A stretch of DNA of 64,000 bases from Anaeromyxobacter dehalogenans 2CP-1 (GCF_000022145.1 NC_011891.1:2368001-2432000), one strand, 5' to 3'; positions 51,225 through 60,691 are shown, numbered from the stretch's first letter. Program-made: numbers and translations. Notes: generated by a model not told the origin, from the sequence alone.

Positions 51225-52652
51225 ATGACGACGAAGACGAGGCTGGAGCACGACTTCCTGGGCGAGCGCGAGCTCCCGGACGACCGCTACTACGGCGTCC
51301 AGACGCTGCGCGCGCTCGAGAACTTCCCGATCACCGGGGTCGCCATCTCCAGCGTCCCGGAGCTGGTGCGCGCGCTGGCGCAGGTGAAGAAGGCGGCCGC
51401 GCTCGCGAACGGCGAGCTGGGCGTCATCCCGGCCGACGTGTCGCGCGCCATCTGCGCGGCCTGCGACGAGATCGTCGCGGGCGCGCTGCACGACCAGTTC
51501 CCGGTGGACGTCATCCAGGGCGGCGCCGGCACCTCCACCAACATGAACGCGAACGAGGTCATCGCGAACCGCGCGCTCGAGATCCTGGGCAAGCGCAAGG
51601 GCGAGTACCAGTTCGTGCACCCGAACAACCACGTCAACTGCTCGCAGTCCACCAACGACGCCTACCCGACGGCGTTCCGCATCGCGCTCCACGCGAAGCT
51701 CGGCCAGCTCATCGCCGAGCTGCGCCGGCTGCAGCAGGCGTTCGCCGCGAAGGGCCGCGAGTTCGCCGACGTGCTGAAGATGGGGCGCACCCAGCTCCAG
51801 GACGCGGTCCCGATGTCGCTCGGCCAGGAGTTCGACGCGTACGCGACCACGCTCGGCGAGGACGTTCAGCGGCTGGAGGAGGCGCGCGCCCTGGTGCTCG
51901 AGGTCAACATGGGCGCCACCGCCATCGGCACCGGCATCAACGCGCCGCCCCGCTACACCGAGCTCGTCACCCGCCGCCTGCGCGAGATCGTGGGCACGCC
52001 GCTCGTCTCGTCGGAGAACCTCATCGAGGCGACCTGGGACACCGGCGCGTACGTGCAGATCGCGGGCGTGCTGAAGCGCGTCGCGGTGAAGACCTCCAAG
52101 ATCTGCAGCGACCTCCGCCTGCTCTCCTCCGGCCCGCGCACCGGCCTGGGCGAGATCAACCTGCCGCCGCTCCAGCCCGGCTCGTCGATCATGCCGGGCA
52201 AGGTGAACCCGGTGATGCCGGAGGTGGTGAACCAGATCTGCTACTACGCCATCGGCGCCGACCTGACGGTCACGCTGGCGGCCGAGAACGGGCAGCTCGA
52301 GCTGAACGTGATGGAGCCGGTGATCGGCTACGGCCTGTTCACGTCCATCTCGTTCATGGTGAACGGGTTCCGCGTCCTGCGCGAGAAGTGCGTGGACGGG
52401 ATCACCGCGAACCGCGAGCGCTGCCGCGAGCTGGTGGTGAACAGCATCGGCATCGTCACCGCGCTCAACCCCATCATCGGCTACGAGGCCTCGGCGGCGG
52501 TCGCCCGCGAGGCGCTGGTCACGGGCCGCTCGGTGGCCGAGCTGGTGCTGGAGAAGCAGCTGGTCTCGAAGGAGCTGCTCGACGAGGTGCTCTCCACCGA
52601 GAACCTGCTCCGCCCCCGCTACATCAACCCGCGCCTGCAGAAGGTCGCGTAG
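51225..52652 (+). CDS. aspA: Aspartate ammonia-lyase (aspartase)
   Basis: 475 residues. Family motifs [39 protein letters not shown] and the flexible active-site loop [11 protein letters not shown] (319-329). The [17 protein letters not shown] variant with Cys favours aspartase over fumarase C. It converts L-aspartate to fumarate and ammonia; with the antiporter downstream it supplies fumarate or balances succinate exchange in anaerobic respiration. First gene of the sigma-54 operon. Confidence 0.92.
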   Translation: MTTKTRLEHDFLGERELPDDRYYGVQTLRALENFPITGVAISSVPELVRALAQVKKAAALANGELGVIPADVSRAICAACDEIVAGALHDQFPVDVIQGGAGTSTNMNANEVIANRALEILGKRKGEYQFVHPNNHVNCSQSTNDAYPTAFRIALHAKLGQLIAELRRLQQAFAAKGREFADVLKMGRTQLQDAVPMSLGQEFDAYATTLGEDVQRLEEARALVLEVNMGATAIGTGINAPPRYTELVTRRLREIVGTPLVSSENLIEATWDTGAYVQIAGVLKRVAVKTSKICSDLRLLSSGPRTGLGEINLPPLQPGSSIMPGKVNPVMPEVVNQICYYAIGADLTVTLAAENGQLELNVMEPVIGYGLFTSISFMVNGFRVLREKCVDGITANRERCRELVVNSIGIVTALNPIIGYEASAAVAREALVTGRSVAELVLEKQLVSKELLDEVLSTENLLRPRYINPRLQKVA

Positions 52653-52663
52653 GCGGCGCCGCC

Positions 52664-54025
52664 ATGATCTGGCTCCAGCTCGTGGTGGTCCTCGCCGCCA
52701 TCTTCATCGGCGCCCGGCTCGGCGGCATCGGCCTGGGCGTGATGGGCGGCCTCGGCCTCGGCGTCCTCACCTTCGGCTTCCACCTGCAGCCCACCTCGCC
52801 GCCGATCGACGTGCTCCTCATGATCGCGGCGGTGGTCACCGCCGCCGGCGTGCTGCAGGCGGCCGGCGGGCTCGACTACCTGGTCTCGGTGGCGGAGCGC
52901 ATCCTCCGCAGCAACCCGGACCGGATCACGTTCCTCGGGCCGCTCGTCACGTACGTGTTCACGCTGTTCGCCGGCACCGGCCACGTCGCCTACTCGGTGC
53001 TGCCGGTGATCTCGGAGGTGGCGCGCGAGACCGGGGTCCGCCCGGAGCGCCCCATGTCCATCTCGGTGATCGCCTCGCAGCAGGCCATCACCGCCAGCCC
53101 CATCTCCGCCGCCACCGTGGCGCTGCTGGGCATGCTCTCCACCGGCGCCGCCGGCGCGGCGTTCCACGTCGAGCTCATCGACATCCTGAAGGTCTGCATC
53201 CCGTCCACGCTGCTCGGCGTGCTGGTGGCCGCGTTCGTCGCCAACCGGATGGGCAAGGACCTGGACCAGGATCCCGAGTACCAGGACCGCGTGGCGCGCG
53301 GGCTCGCCGCGCCCGCCGGCCATCAGGCCCTCGCCGGCGCCGACGGCGGCACCCCGGTCCGCGTCGCCGCGCCGGTCACGGCGAAGATCGCGGTGGGGAT
53401 CTTCCTCGCGGCGGCGCTCGCGGTGGTGCTGTTCGGCTCGTTCCCCGGGATGCGCCCGGAGTGGACCACCGCGAGCGGCGTCACCAAGCTCGGCATGCCG
53501 CACACCATCGAGATGGTGATGCTCTCGGCGGCGGCGCTCATGCTGATGGTCTGCCGGGTGGACGTCTCGAAGGTCGCGACCGGCAGCGTGTTCGGGGCCG
53601 GCGTGCAGGCGGTGATCGCCATCTTCGGCATCGCGTGGATGGGCGACACGTTCTTCGCCGGCAACATGGAGGTGCTGGGCGGCAGCATCAAGGGCATGGT
53701 CACCGCCGCGCCCTGGCTGTTCGCGGCCGCGCTGTTCGCGCTCTCCGTGCTGCTCTACAGCCAGGCCGCCACCGTGCGCGCGCTCATGCCGCTCGGGATC
53801 GCCCTCGGCATCCCCGCGCCCGCGCTCATGGCGATGTTCCCGGCGGTGAACGGGTACTTCTTCATCCCCAACTACCCGACCATCGTCGCGGCCATCAACT
53901 TCGACCGCACCGGGACGACGCGCATCGGGCGCTGGGTGCTGAACCACAGCTTCATGGTCCCCGGCCTGATCTCGACGGTGGTCGCGATCGCCACCGGGCT
54001 CGTCATCGTCCGCTTCGTGTTCTGA
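52664..54025 (+). CDS. Anaerobic C4-dicarboxylate antiporter, DcuA/DcuB family
   Basis: 453 residues, about 10-12 membrane segments. GARLGGIGLGVMGGLGLGVL at the N-terminus and ASQQAITASPISAATVAL are typical of Dcu antiporters that exchange aspartate or fumarate for succinate. It starts 11 nt after the aspartase stop. Aspartate uptake fits with the aspartase it follows. Confidence 0.93.
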   Translation: MIWLQLVVVLAAIFIGARLGGIGLGVMGGLGLGVLTFGFHLQPTSPPIDVLLMIAAVVTAAGVLQAAGGLDYLVSVAERILRSNPDRITFLGPLVTYVFTLFAGTGHVAYSVLPVISEVARETGVRPERPMSISVIASQQAITASPISAATVALLGMLSTGAAGAAFHVELIDILKVCIPSTLLGVLVAAFVANRMGKDLDQDPEYQDRVARGLAAPAGHQALAGADGGTPVRVAAPVTAKIAVGIFLAAALAVVLFGSFPGMRPEWTTASGVTKLGMPHTIEMVMLSAAALMLMVCRVDVSKVATGSVFGAGVQAVIAIFGIAWMGDTFFAGNMEVLGGSIKGMVTAAPWLFAAALFALSVLLYSQAATVRALMPLGIALGIPAPALMAMFPAVNGYFFIPNYPTIVAAINFDRTGTTRIGRWVLNHSFMVPGLISTVVAIATGLVIVRFVF

Positions 54026-54062
54026 CCCGCAGCCCGCACCGCCACCTGAGAGAGAGGAAGCC

Positions 54063-55097
54063 ATGAGACCGCTCGTCTCGGCAGCGCTCTTCGCCTGCCT
54101 CGTCGCCGCCCGCCCCGCCGCCGCGGAGCCGCCCGCCATCACGATCTACGGCAAGATGGACGTCGGCTACGCCCACGTGCAGGGCGCGAACGGTGCCGTC
54201 CCGCACCAGACCCCCACCGACCTCGTCGAGTCCGGCCAGCTCTCCGGCAGCCGGCTCGGCTTCAAGGCCACCGAGGACCTCGGCAACGGCATCAGCGCCC
54301 TGTTCCTGGTGGAGACCGGCGTCAGCCTCGACACCGGCAGCTCGACCAGCGCGCAGTTCTGGGGCCGGCAGGCCTACGCCGGCCTGACCGGCGCCTGGGG
54401 GAAGGTCACCGTGGGCCGCCATCAGACCCCCGGCTACTACGTGCAGTGCGACGTCGATCCGTTCGAGATCGGCACCGTCGGCAACATCGAGAACCTGCTC
54501 AAGCGGCAGTCGCGCACCGACAACTCGGTCCAGTACGTCACGCCCACGTTCGCGGGCCTCGAGCTGACCGCGCTCTGGGCCCAGAACCGCGCCGGCCCGG
54601 AGACGGAGGGGAACGGCGACGACACGCCCGGCTTCTCCGGCGGCCTGCGCTGGAAGTACGGCCCGGTGTTCGCCGCGGTCGCCTACTACCAGGACAAGAG
54701 CAAGGTGACCGACGTCATCACCCGCATCGGCAACGCCGGCGCGACCTGGGATCTCGGCGTCGTGAAGCTGCACGCCTCGGGCGGCTTCTACCGCCTGAGC
54801 GACGACACCGCCCAGCAGACCAGCGCGCTCGCCGGCGTCACCGTGCCGGTGCCTGGGATCGGCGGCACCGTCCGCGCGTCCTACTCGCAGATGTGGGAGG
54901 ACGCCGCGGACGCCGCCGGCGCCTCCAAGGTCGCGCTCGGCTACCTCCGCCCGCTGGCGAAGAAGACCGACGTGTACCTGGTCTTCGCGCACATCGAGAA
55001 CGAGCGGAACGGCACGAAGACGTTCGACATCACCGACGCCATCGCGAAGGCGGGCGGGGTGGACGGCGTCTCGGCCGGCCTGCGCTACGCGTTCTAG
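54063..55097 (+). CDS. Outer-membrane porin (16-strand Gram-negative type)
   Basis: 344 residues with a signal peptide ending AAA, then ITIYGKMDVGYAHV and alternating aromatic beta strands up to the terminal aromatic RYAF, the typical C-terminal signature recognised by BamA. A LSGSRLGFKATEDLGNG segment and WGRQAYAGLTGAWGKVTVGR are characteristic of betaproteobacterial-type porins. It probably admits the dicarboxylates used by the operon. Confidence 0.88.
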   Translation: MRPLVSAALFACLVAARPAAAEPPAITIYGKMDVGYAHVQGANGAVPHQTPTDLVESGQLSGSRLGFKATEDLGNGISALFLVETGVSLDTGSSTSAQFWGRQAYAGLTGAWGKVTVGRHQTPGYYVQCDVDPFEIGTVGNIENLLKRQSRTDNSVQYVTPTFAGLELTALWAQNRAGPETEGNGDDTPGFSGGLRWKYGPVFAAVAYYQDKSKVTDVITRIGNAGATWDLGVVKLHASGGFYRLSDDTAQQTSALAGVTVPVPGIGGTVRASYSQMWEDAADAAGASKVALGYLRPLAKKTDVYLVFAHIENERNGTKTFDITDAIAKAGGVDGVSAGLRYAF

Positions 55098-55167
55098 CCG
55101 CGCGAACGGTCGTCCCCGGTCCGCGAGCACCGCCTGTTCCGCCGAGAGGTGGGGCCTCGCAGCGGGG

Positions 55168-55200
55168 GAGGGCGCCTGGATGGTCCAGGCGCCCTCTTTT
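55168..55200. terminator. Rho-independent terminator of the aspartase operon
   Basis: GAGGGCGCCTGGA (55168-55180), TGG loop, TCCAGGCGCCCTC (55184-55196), then TTTT. The cleanest terminator in the window; stem symmetry lets it serve the convergent haemoglobin gene too. Confidence 0.93.
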
Positions 55201-55211
55201 CGTGCGCGGGG

Positions 55212-55613
55212 TCAGATCCGCAGCACCTCGCCCTTCAGCGAGTACAGGATCGCCACCACCTCGCCGCGCTCGGGCGCGCCGATCCCGTTCCGCTCCAGGG
55301 CGAGCACGATGTCGTCGATGGCGGCGACCAGCTCCTGCTCGCTCACGTTCATGCCGGTGTGCACCTCGCGCAGGTCGCGCCCGGTGTACGTCTGCGGGCC
55401 GCCGCTCCCCGACGCGAAGAACTCCACCGTGACCCGCTTCAGCCGCGCCGCCGCGGCCGCCTCGTCACCGCCGAACGCCGCCGCGCCGTGCGCGAGCGCG
55501 CGGCGGAAGCGCGTGCCGATGATCGGGTTCTGCAGGTGGAGCTCGAGGACGTCGTTCACGATCTGGGCGATCTTCTCCTCGCCGCCGAGCCGCTCGTACA
55601 GGGACGCCGCCAT
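55212..55613 (-). CDS. Group 1 truncated haemoglobin
   Basis: 133 residues: SLYERLGGEEKIAQIVNDVL start, FFASGSGGPQTYTGRDL and proximal His85 in REVHTGMNV, all diagnostic of trHbN-type globins. The family binds O2 and NO and commonly detoxifies NO in anaerobic respirers, which fits the nitrogen-oxide-related cluster nearby. ATG 55613 with AGGAG upstream; an in-frame start at 55667 lacks one. Confidence 0.9.
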   Translation of the reverse strand: MAASLYERLGGEEKIAQIVNDVLELHLQNPIIGTRFRRALAHGAAAFGGDEAAAAARLKRVTVEFFASGSGGPQTYTGRDLREVHTGMNVSEQELVAAIDDIVLALERNGIGAPERGEVVAILYSLKGEVLRI

Positions 55614-55730
55614 GGCACGCTCCTTCGCCGGGCACCGCCGGCCGCGGAGTTGTGGTGGGGCGTGCACGGCGAAACCTTGCGCGCGCGTCCGGCAGGCTTG
55701 ATTCGGACGCCGCGCCGGCGACCTCGACGG

Positions 55731-56189
55731 TCACCCTCCGGTGGCCGCGAGCTCCATGTAGGTCTCGGGTTCGCTCAGGGGAGTGAACCCGGACTTGAGA
55801 TACAGCCTCGGATCGTGCGTCACGAGCAGCACGCGGCGCAGGCCTTGCAAGCTCGGTTGCGCGAGGATGCAGCGCATCATCCACGCGCCGAGGCCCTGGC
55901 CGCGGTGCGCCGGGAGGATGAAGTCGTCGGTGATGAACGCGAACGTGGCGCCGTCGGTGACGACGCGCGCGAAGCCGACCTGCCGGTCGCCCTCGTAGAC
56001 ACCGAAGCAGAGCGAACGCTCGACCGCGCGCTCCAGCACCTCGCGCGTCATGCCGAGCGTGTCCCAGAACTCGGTGGACAGGAACCGGTGGACGAGGTCG
56101 AGGTCGAGCCGGTCACGGCGCGTGCTGATCTCATAGCCGCCGCGGCGCAGCTCGGTCCCGCCGGTCGTCGCGCGCGTCGATGGGAGCAT
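55731..56189 (-). CDS. GNAT-family acetyltransferase (152 aa)
   Basis: 152 residues. Acetyl-CoA loop LPAHRGQGLGAWMMRCIL and the preceding VTDGATFAFITDDFI strand identify a GNAT protein of the type often annotated near YjdJ/YkwB. ATG 56189 is chosen for its GAGGAGG 8 nt upstream. Separate from the haemoglobin gene by about 117 nt; substrate unknown. Confidence 0.85.
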   Translation of the reverse strand: MLPSTRATTGGTELRRGGYEISTRRDRLDLDLVHRFLSTEFWDTLGMTREVLERAVERSLCFGVYEGDRQVGFARVVTDGATFAFITDDFILPAHRGQGLGAWMMRCILAQPSLQGLRRVLLVTHDPRLYLKSGFTPLSEPETYMELAATGG

Positions 56190-56338
56190 GGCGTCGCCTC
56201 CTCGATCGCTACCGTCATGTCCGGTCGCCCCCCGGGCAAGCGCCATCCGGGGCGCCCGCTTCCCCATCGTCCCTCCTACGCGTTCCGTGAAGCAGCGCGC
56301 ATCAATACAGAGGCCAGGTCCGCGCCGAGGGGAAAGCC

Positions 56339-56959
56339 ATGAGGGGTTCGATCGCGGTGGCGGTCATCGTGATGCTCGCGTGCGGGGGAGGTGACCCGTC
56401 GCCGCCGGCACCTGGGCCCCAGCCGCAGCCTCAACCTCAACCGGAACCGCAGCCGCAGCCGCAACCGCAACCACAGCCGCCCCAGCCGCAACCGCCGGCG
56501 CCCCAGCCGCAACCGCAGCCGCCGGCGCCACAGCCGGAACCCCAGCCGCCGCCGCCGCAGCCGCCTCCGCCGCAGCCGACGGCGTGCTTCCTCGAGGAGG
56601 GCGGGCACGGCGAGTGGCTGTACCACTTCACCCGCTTCGAGGGCGATTGCGGCGCCGGCACCGATTTCTCGAGCAACATGGCGCCGGGCACGTCCTTCAC
56701 GCCGTGGGGGCCGATCGACAGCTCGCCATACACCAGCTGTGAGACGCTCTCGAACGTCGTCTCGTCCGACCGCTGCCAGAAGAACATCAGCCGGGAGTGC
56801 CTCACCGGCGGCGGAGACGTCACGTTCCACCTGGTCGAGGAGTTCCACCAGGAGTCGGCCACGCGCATCACGTTCACGGTCGACTACCGGCGCGATCCCA
56901 TGGGCGAGCGCGTCATCGGATGCTCCGGCACGTACTACGGGACCATCACGAAGGAGTGA
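56339..56959 (+). CDS. Lipoprotein with Pro-Gln-rich spacer
   Basis: 206 residues: lipoprotein signal (AVAVIVMLACGG, Cys15), then a 60-residue Pro/Gln run (about 20-82) coded by a 6-nt (CAGCCG-like) repeat, then a Cys-rich C-terminal domain with six Cys (TACFLEE, GDCGAG, TSCETL, DRCQKN, RECLTG, GCSGTY). The spacer would hold the domain away from the membrane across the periplasm or cell wall. Similar layout to the 61105 lipoprotein. Function unknown. Confidence 0.75.
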   Translation: MRGSIAVAVIVMLACGGGDPSPPAPGPQPQPQPQPEPQPQPQPQPQPPQPQPPAPQPQPQPPAPQPEPQPPPPQPPPPQPTACFLEEGGHGEWLYHFTRFEGDCGAGTDFSSNMAPGTSFTPWGPIDSSPYTSCETLSNVVSSDRCQKNISRECLTGGGDVTFHLVEEFHQESATRITFTVDYRRDPMGERVIGCSGTYYGTITKE

Positions 56960-57182
56960 CGTGCGGGCGCTCGGCCCGCGCAGCGGGCGGCGCTCGGGTC
57001 GCGGGCGTGATACATTTTACTGTGGTACGAGTCTCCGGCGCTCCGCCCCGCAGCAGCGGCGCAGCGGCCGCTCGGTCCCCCGTCACCAACGAACGAACGC
57101 GCGCGTCCACCCGTCGGCGGGGGCTCGCGGTCATCTCGCCTCTGCGCGGGGTGACGACCTCGCACGCTCAGGAGTCGAGACG

Positions 57183-57452
57183 ATGCGCAAGCCACGCTGG
57201 ATGGACGTGCTCCGGGAGCGGCTCTCGCTGCTCGTGCCGGAGTGGCGCGGGTGGGGGAGGCTCGTCTGGTGCATCCGCCAGCAGCGCGCCCTCGTCGGCT
57301 CGGGCGGAAGGGTCGTGTGGGTTCGGGGGCCGGAGCTGGCGTGGGCGACCTGGGGCGCCCGGCACGGGCTCTTCGCGATCGAGCAGATGGACGGGCTCCC
57401 GTATCTGCAGCCGTCGTCCGCGGCGCCGCACGACGCCGGGCCGGCGCGCTAG
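57183..57452 (+). CDS. Hypothetical protein (89 aa)
   Basis: 89 residues: MRKPRWMDVLRERLSLLVPE then tryptophan-rich segments (RGWGRLVWCIRQQRALVG, ELAWATWGARHG). The amphipathic Trp/Arg content suggests membrane-associated or secreted-effector chemistry, nothing more. There is only a weak ribosome-binding site; TGATAC...TTTACT in the upstream 57007-57025 is the only AT-rich patch. Confidence 0.45.
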   Translation: MRKPRWMDVLRERLSLLVPEWRGWGRLVWCIRQQRALVGSGGRVVWVRGPELAWATWGARHGLFAIEQMDGLPYLQPSSAAPHDAGPAR

Positions 57453-57530
57453 CCGTCGCGGAGCCTGGCGACGCGGGGCGCGATGCGAGCGCCGGGCGTC
57501 GGAGGAGCCCCACGCGAACGGGAGGCGCCG

Positions 57531-57779
57531 TCAGTCCTCGGACTCGTCCGCGCGCGGGCTGCCAGCGTGGGCGGCACGTCGCGCGTCGTCCGCGAGCAGC
57601 CGCAGGCAGGCGGTGCAGGTGACGCGCAGAGGCTGGTGGGGCGGCGCGAGGACGGCGTCGGCGCCGCAGAGCGGCCGGCCGCCCGGCGTCGAGAGCTCGT
57701 GGACGACGCGGGAGGCGCGCTCGGCCACGGCCGGGCGTCGCGGCTGCGCGCCGTGTGACCGGGCCTCGGGCTTGTGCAT
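57531..57779 (-). CDS. Small Cys-containing protein (82 aa)
   Basis: 82 residues from ATG 57779 with GGAGGAG upstream. Central CGADAVLAPPHQPLRVTCTA and CLRLLADDARRAAH give a C-x(n)-C-x2-C pattern that could bind a metal. Ends in acidic DESED. No family recognised. It lies 164 nt downstream of the RES toxin gene on the same strand and might be a third gene of that operon. Confidence 0.5.
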   Translation of the reverse strand: MHKPEARSHGAQPRRPAVAERASRVVHELSTPGGRPLCGADAVLAPPHQPLRVTCTACLRLLADDARRAAHAGSPRADESED

Positions 57780-57943
57780 GAACGCTCCTCCGTGGAGGTG
57801 AGGCGCTCGCGGCCGGCCGTCGCAGCCGTCCGCGTGCCTGCCCGGTGGCGCCGGGCGGAGGCAGAACGTAACCGCGGCGACGGCCGCGCGCCGCGCGGCG
57901 TCGAGCCGGTCGTCGGGCGACGAGGGGGAGCGGGGGCCGGCGC

Positions 57944-58417
57944 CTAGCGGACGAGCCTGGGATCGAACGAGAACGGCTCGGGCGCGCCGTAGGCGATGCG
58001 CGCGGCGTCCGGATGGGCGGGGTTGAGGAGCACGTTCTGCTCGGAGGGGATCACTGCGGAGCGTACCAGCAGGATCGCCGTGCGCCGCTCCGCGATCCAG
58101 CGGTCGCCGAAGGCCGCGAGCGCTGGCGGGGCCGGGCTCCGGCGCCAGCCGCGGACGTAGACGGAGGGCGGGGCGGCCTCGACCTCGAGGTCGTCGGGCC
58201 AGGTGGCGCGGCACGCCGCCAGCGGCGCGCCGGCGAGGAACCGCTGCTCGGCGTGGGTGAGGAGCTCCAGCGCCGCGAGCGAGAGCGTGGCGCTCGCGTA
58301 GGCCACGGCGACGCCCTTCGAGTTCCAGCGGCCGCCGTACAGGCGCGCGCCCTCGCCGGAGAACGCGCGGCGCCCGTCGGGCGCGTGGCGGGCGAAGCTG
58401 ATGCGCCAGGCGTCCAC
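57944..58417 (-). CDS. RES-domain toxin
   Basis: 157 residues from GTG 58417. The RES signature residues are visible: Arg in YGGRWNSKG, Glu in SLAALELLTHAE and Ser in VIPSEQNVLLNP. RES toxins (ParT, MbcT, Res families) degrade NAD+ or modify related targets and arrest growth. The start lies one base after the antitoxin stop, so the genes are translated together. Standard antitoxin-first order. Confidence 0.88.
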   Translation of the reverse strand: MDAWRISFARHAPDGRRAFSGEGARLYGGRWNSKGVAVAYASATLSLAALELLTHAEQRFLAGAPLAACRATWPDDLEVEAAPPSVYVRGWRRSPAPPALAAFGDRWIAERRTAILLVRSAVIPSEQNVLLNPAHPDAARIAYGAPEPFSFDPRLVR

Positions 58418-58418
58418 G

Positions 58419-58949
58419 TCAGGAGAGGACGCCGTGCTCGAGGCGGCCCAGCTCGTCCATGACCGCGGTGAAGCCGTCGGCCGTGTCGAGCAGCGTGATG
58501 GGGATCTCGCCGCCGAGCGAGCGGCAGGGTGCGCGGACCCAGCCGCGACCGTGCGCCTCGCCGAGCAGGTCCTCCGCCTTCGCGAGCACCCGCGCCGCGC
58601 GGACCGCGCGCTCGCTCTCCTCCGGCGTGAGCGGCTCGCCCTTCTCGAGGCGCCGGTGCACGGTCCGGACCGGCAGGCGCAGGCTCGCGGCGAGGTCCTT
58701 CACCGACATGTCCAGTGACGACGCGAGCGTCTGGGTGGACCGGGCCGGCAGGCCGGCGCGGATGAGGCCGGTCCAGCGGAGATCGCCGGGGGCGAGGCGC
58801 GCCTTCCCGGGGCCCTTCGCAGCGGGGCGGGAGCCCTTCGCGGGCGCGGCCGGGCGCGTCGCGCCCGCCTTCCGGCCTGCTGCAACACCGCGGCGCAGGA
58901 GCGCCCGGCCGCCCAGGATCGCGATCGCCTTCGCCTCGCCCTCTGCCAT
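58419..58949 (-). CDS. Xre/MbcA/ParS-type antitoxin (DUF2384)
   Basis: 176 residues. The C-terminal part has the HTH SVKDLAASLRLPVRTVHRRL and the DUF2384 segment ERAVRAARVLAKAEDLLGEA, then GWVRAPCRSLGGEIPITLLD, which normally blocks the RES active site. The first 55 residues are an unusual basic Ala/Lys/Pro extension. The promoter carries a palindromic operator and seems to give a leaderless mRNA beginning at this ATG. Confidence 0.9.
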   Translation of the reverse strand: MAEGEAKAIAILGGRALLRRGVAAGRKAGATRPAAPAKGSRPAAKGPGKARLAPGDLRWTGLIRAGLPARSTQTLASSLDMSVKDLAASLRLPVRTVHRRLEKGEPLTPEESERAVRAARVLAKAEDLLGEAHGRGWVRAPCRSLGGEIPITLLDTADGFTAVMDELGRLEHGVLS

Positions 58950-58955
58950 GTGGCA

Positions 58956-58984
58956 GATATATCGCGCCAGATGGCGCGGTGCCA
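58956..58984 (-). promoter_or_regulatory. Toxin-antitoxin promoter with operator inside the spacer
   Basis: Minus strand: TGGCAC (58984-58979) -35-like, 17-nt spacer, TATATC (58961-58956) -10. The spacer is almost exactly the palindrome CGCGCCA-GA-TGGCGCG (58963-58978). The predicted first base is the A of ATG 58949; no Shine-Dalgarno. Confidence 0.55.
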
Positions 58985-59131
58985 TCCGGCCGTGAGGCAG
59001 CGCCCGGGCGCCTTGCCGGCGTGCCGCAACATCCCGCGCTCGTAGGCGGCTGCACGGGCGCCGCAGGGGCTCCGAGAGATGCCCCGGAACGGGCGGGGCG
59101 GGGCGGCTGCAGGCGACTCTGGCCCGGCCCA

Positions 59132-59653
59132 TCAGGCGGCGCGTGCCTTCCGGCGACGGGAGGGTCTGCGCGCGCGCACCAGGATCGCCGTCGTGAGGCG
59201 GGCGATGCCCTGTCGCGGTAGAGCGCCGACGGCCTCCCGCTCGGTGACCGCGAGCGTGGCGACCGGCGCCCGGGCCGCGACCGAGGCCATCTGCGCGAAG
59301 CCCCGATCCGCCCCGCGACCGCCCATGGTCGCCACGAACGCGACCGGCGGCAGCCGACGGCGCTCGAGCCAGAGGTACGTCCGCACCGGCGAGCTCACCG
59401 ACAGCGCCCAGACCGGTGTCGCGATCACCACCGCGTCGTAGGTGGCGGGGTCGTGCCGCGGGCGCTCCAGCGGCACGAGCACGCCCGCGGCCGCCTCCGC
59501 GCCGCTGCGCAGGAAGCCGAGCACGCCGGCGCGGTCGGTCGGGTCGTGCAGCGCCTCGAGATCCGCGCCGAGCGCGGCCGCGATGGCGCGGGCGATCCGC
59601 CGGGTGTGCCCCGACCGCGAGTAGTAGGCGACGAGCACCTTTGGGCGGTCCAT
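59132..59653 (-). CDS. Flavodoxin-family protein
   Basis: 173 residues. N-terminal VAYYSRSGHTRRIARAIA is an FMN-phosphate loop; ATPVWALSVSSPVRTYL and AFVATMGGRGADR complete the flavodoxin fold. The basic, arginine-rich C-terminus is unusual for an electron carrier. Family roles: electron transfer or quinone/NAD(P)H reduction. Monocistronic. Confidence 0.88.
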   Translation of the reverse strand: MDRPKVLVAYYSRSGHTRRIARAIAAALGADLEALHDPTDRAGVLGFLRSGAEAAAGVLVPLERPRHDPATYDAVVIATPVWALSVSSPVRTYLWLERRRLPPVAFVATMGGRGADRGFAQMASVAARAPVATLAVTEREAVGALPRQGIARLTTAILVRARRPSRRRKARAA

Positions 59654-59768
59654 GGCGATCCCCTCTCTCGCCAGTCTCGCGCGGTGCGCGCGGGCCGCGG
59701 TGCCGCGAACGAGGCGAGGGCGCGGTCGTGAGGGGTGGCCCGAACGGCGGCGGCGGGATGACGCTCGG

Positions 59769-60566
59769 TCAAGCGCTCAGCCCGGACGCGGCGGGCGCCA
59801 GAGCTGCACGTCCGGCGCATCCGGTCATCACCTCGCACCCGTCGCGCGTCACTACCACCGTGTGCTCGAACTGCGCCGAGAGGCTCCCGTCCGCCGTGAC
59901 CACCGTCCACCCGTCGGCGAGCAGCTTCACCTCCGGTCGGCCGAGGTTCACCATCGGCTCGACGGTGATGGCCATCCCGGCCTTCAGCTTCACGCCCTGT
60001 CCCCTCGGGCCGACGTGCATCACGAGCGGCGGGCCGTGCATCGCCTTGCCGATGCCGTGACCGCCGTACTCGCGCACCACGCTGCAGCCGCCGGCGCGCG
60101 CGACCTCCTCGATGGCCGCGCCCACGTCGCCGAGCCGGACGCCGTGGCGCACGACCGCCACCCCGGCCTCGCGGCAGCGGCGGGCGACCTCGACGACGTG
60201 CCGCGCCTCCGCGGAGACCTCGCCGATGCAGAACGTCGCCGAGGTGTCCCCGTGGAAGCCGTCGAGGCGCGTGGTCACGTCCACGTTCACGATGTCGCCG
60301 GGGCGCAGCCGCTCCTCGGCGCGCGGGACGCCGTGGCAGACGACGTCGTTCCGGCTCGTGCAGACCGCCGCAGGAAAGCCGTGGAAGCCGAGCTGGCTCG
60401 GATGGCCGCCCCGCCGCGCGGTGTCCTCGCGCACCCAGGCGTCGATGTCGGCCGTGGAGACGCCCGCCGCGAGCCGCTCGGCCACGTGCGCCAGCGTCGC
60501 CGCCGCGGCCCTGCCCGCATGCCGCGTCCGCTCGATCGCCTGCTCGCCCAGCAATGGGATTGCCAT
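59769..60566 (-). CDS. map: Methionine aminopeptidase
   Basis: 265 residues from ATG 60566. Pita-bread metallopeptidase with His in LGFHGFPA, metal Asp pair in NVDVTTRLDGFHGDTSAT, metal His in YGGHGIGKAMHGPP, then Glu in VEPMVNLG and in QFEHTVVV. Removes initiator methionine. Type I by length. Likely a second copy of an essential housekeeping enzyme, as no ribosomal genes are near. Confidence 0.93.
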   Translation of the reverse strand: MAIPLLGEQAIERTRHAGRAAAATLAHVAERLAAGVSTADIDAWVREDTARRGGHPSQLGFHGFPAAVCTSRNDVVCHGVPRAEERLRPGDIVNVDVTTRLDGFHGDTSATFCIGEVSAEARHVVEVARRCREAGVAVVRHGVRLGDVGAAIEEVARAGGCSVVREYGGHGIGKAMHGPPLVMHVGPRGQGVKLKAGMAITVEPMVNLGRPEVKLLADGWTVVTADGSLSAQFEHTVVVTRDGCEVMTGCAGRAALAPAASGLSA

Positions 60567-60691
60567 GCCGGCAAGGTCCCGCGAGCCGCCGGAGGGGTCC
60601 AATGCCGTCTCGGCATCGGCCCGTGCTTCCGCCGAGGGCCGTGGTCCTCCGGGACCTGACACGCACGCCGGGCTTCGGATAGGTTGCGCCC

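Noticed and set aside
56400-56580. CRISPR-like periodic repeat
   Set aside because: The repeats are 6-nt units inside an open Pro/Gln coding frame, without spacers; no CRISPR array or cas gene was found in the window.
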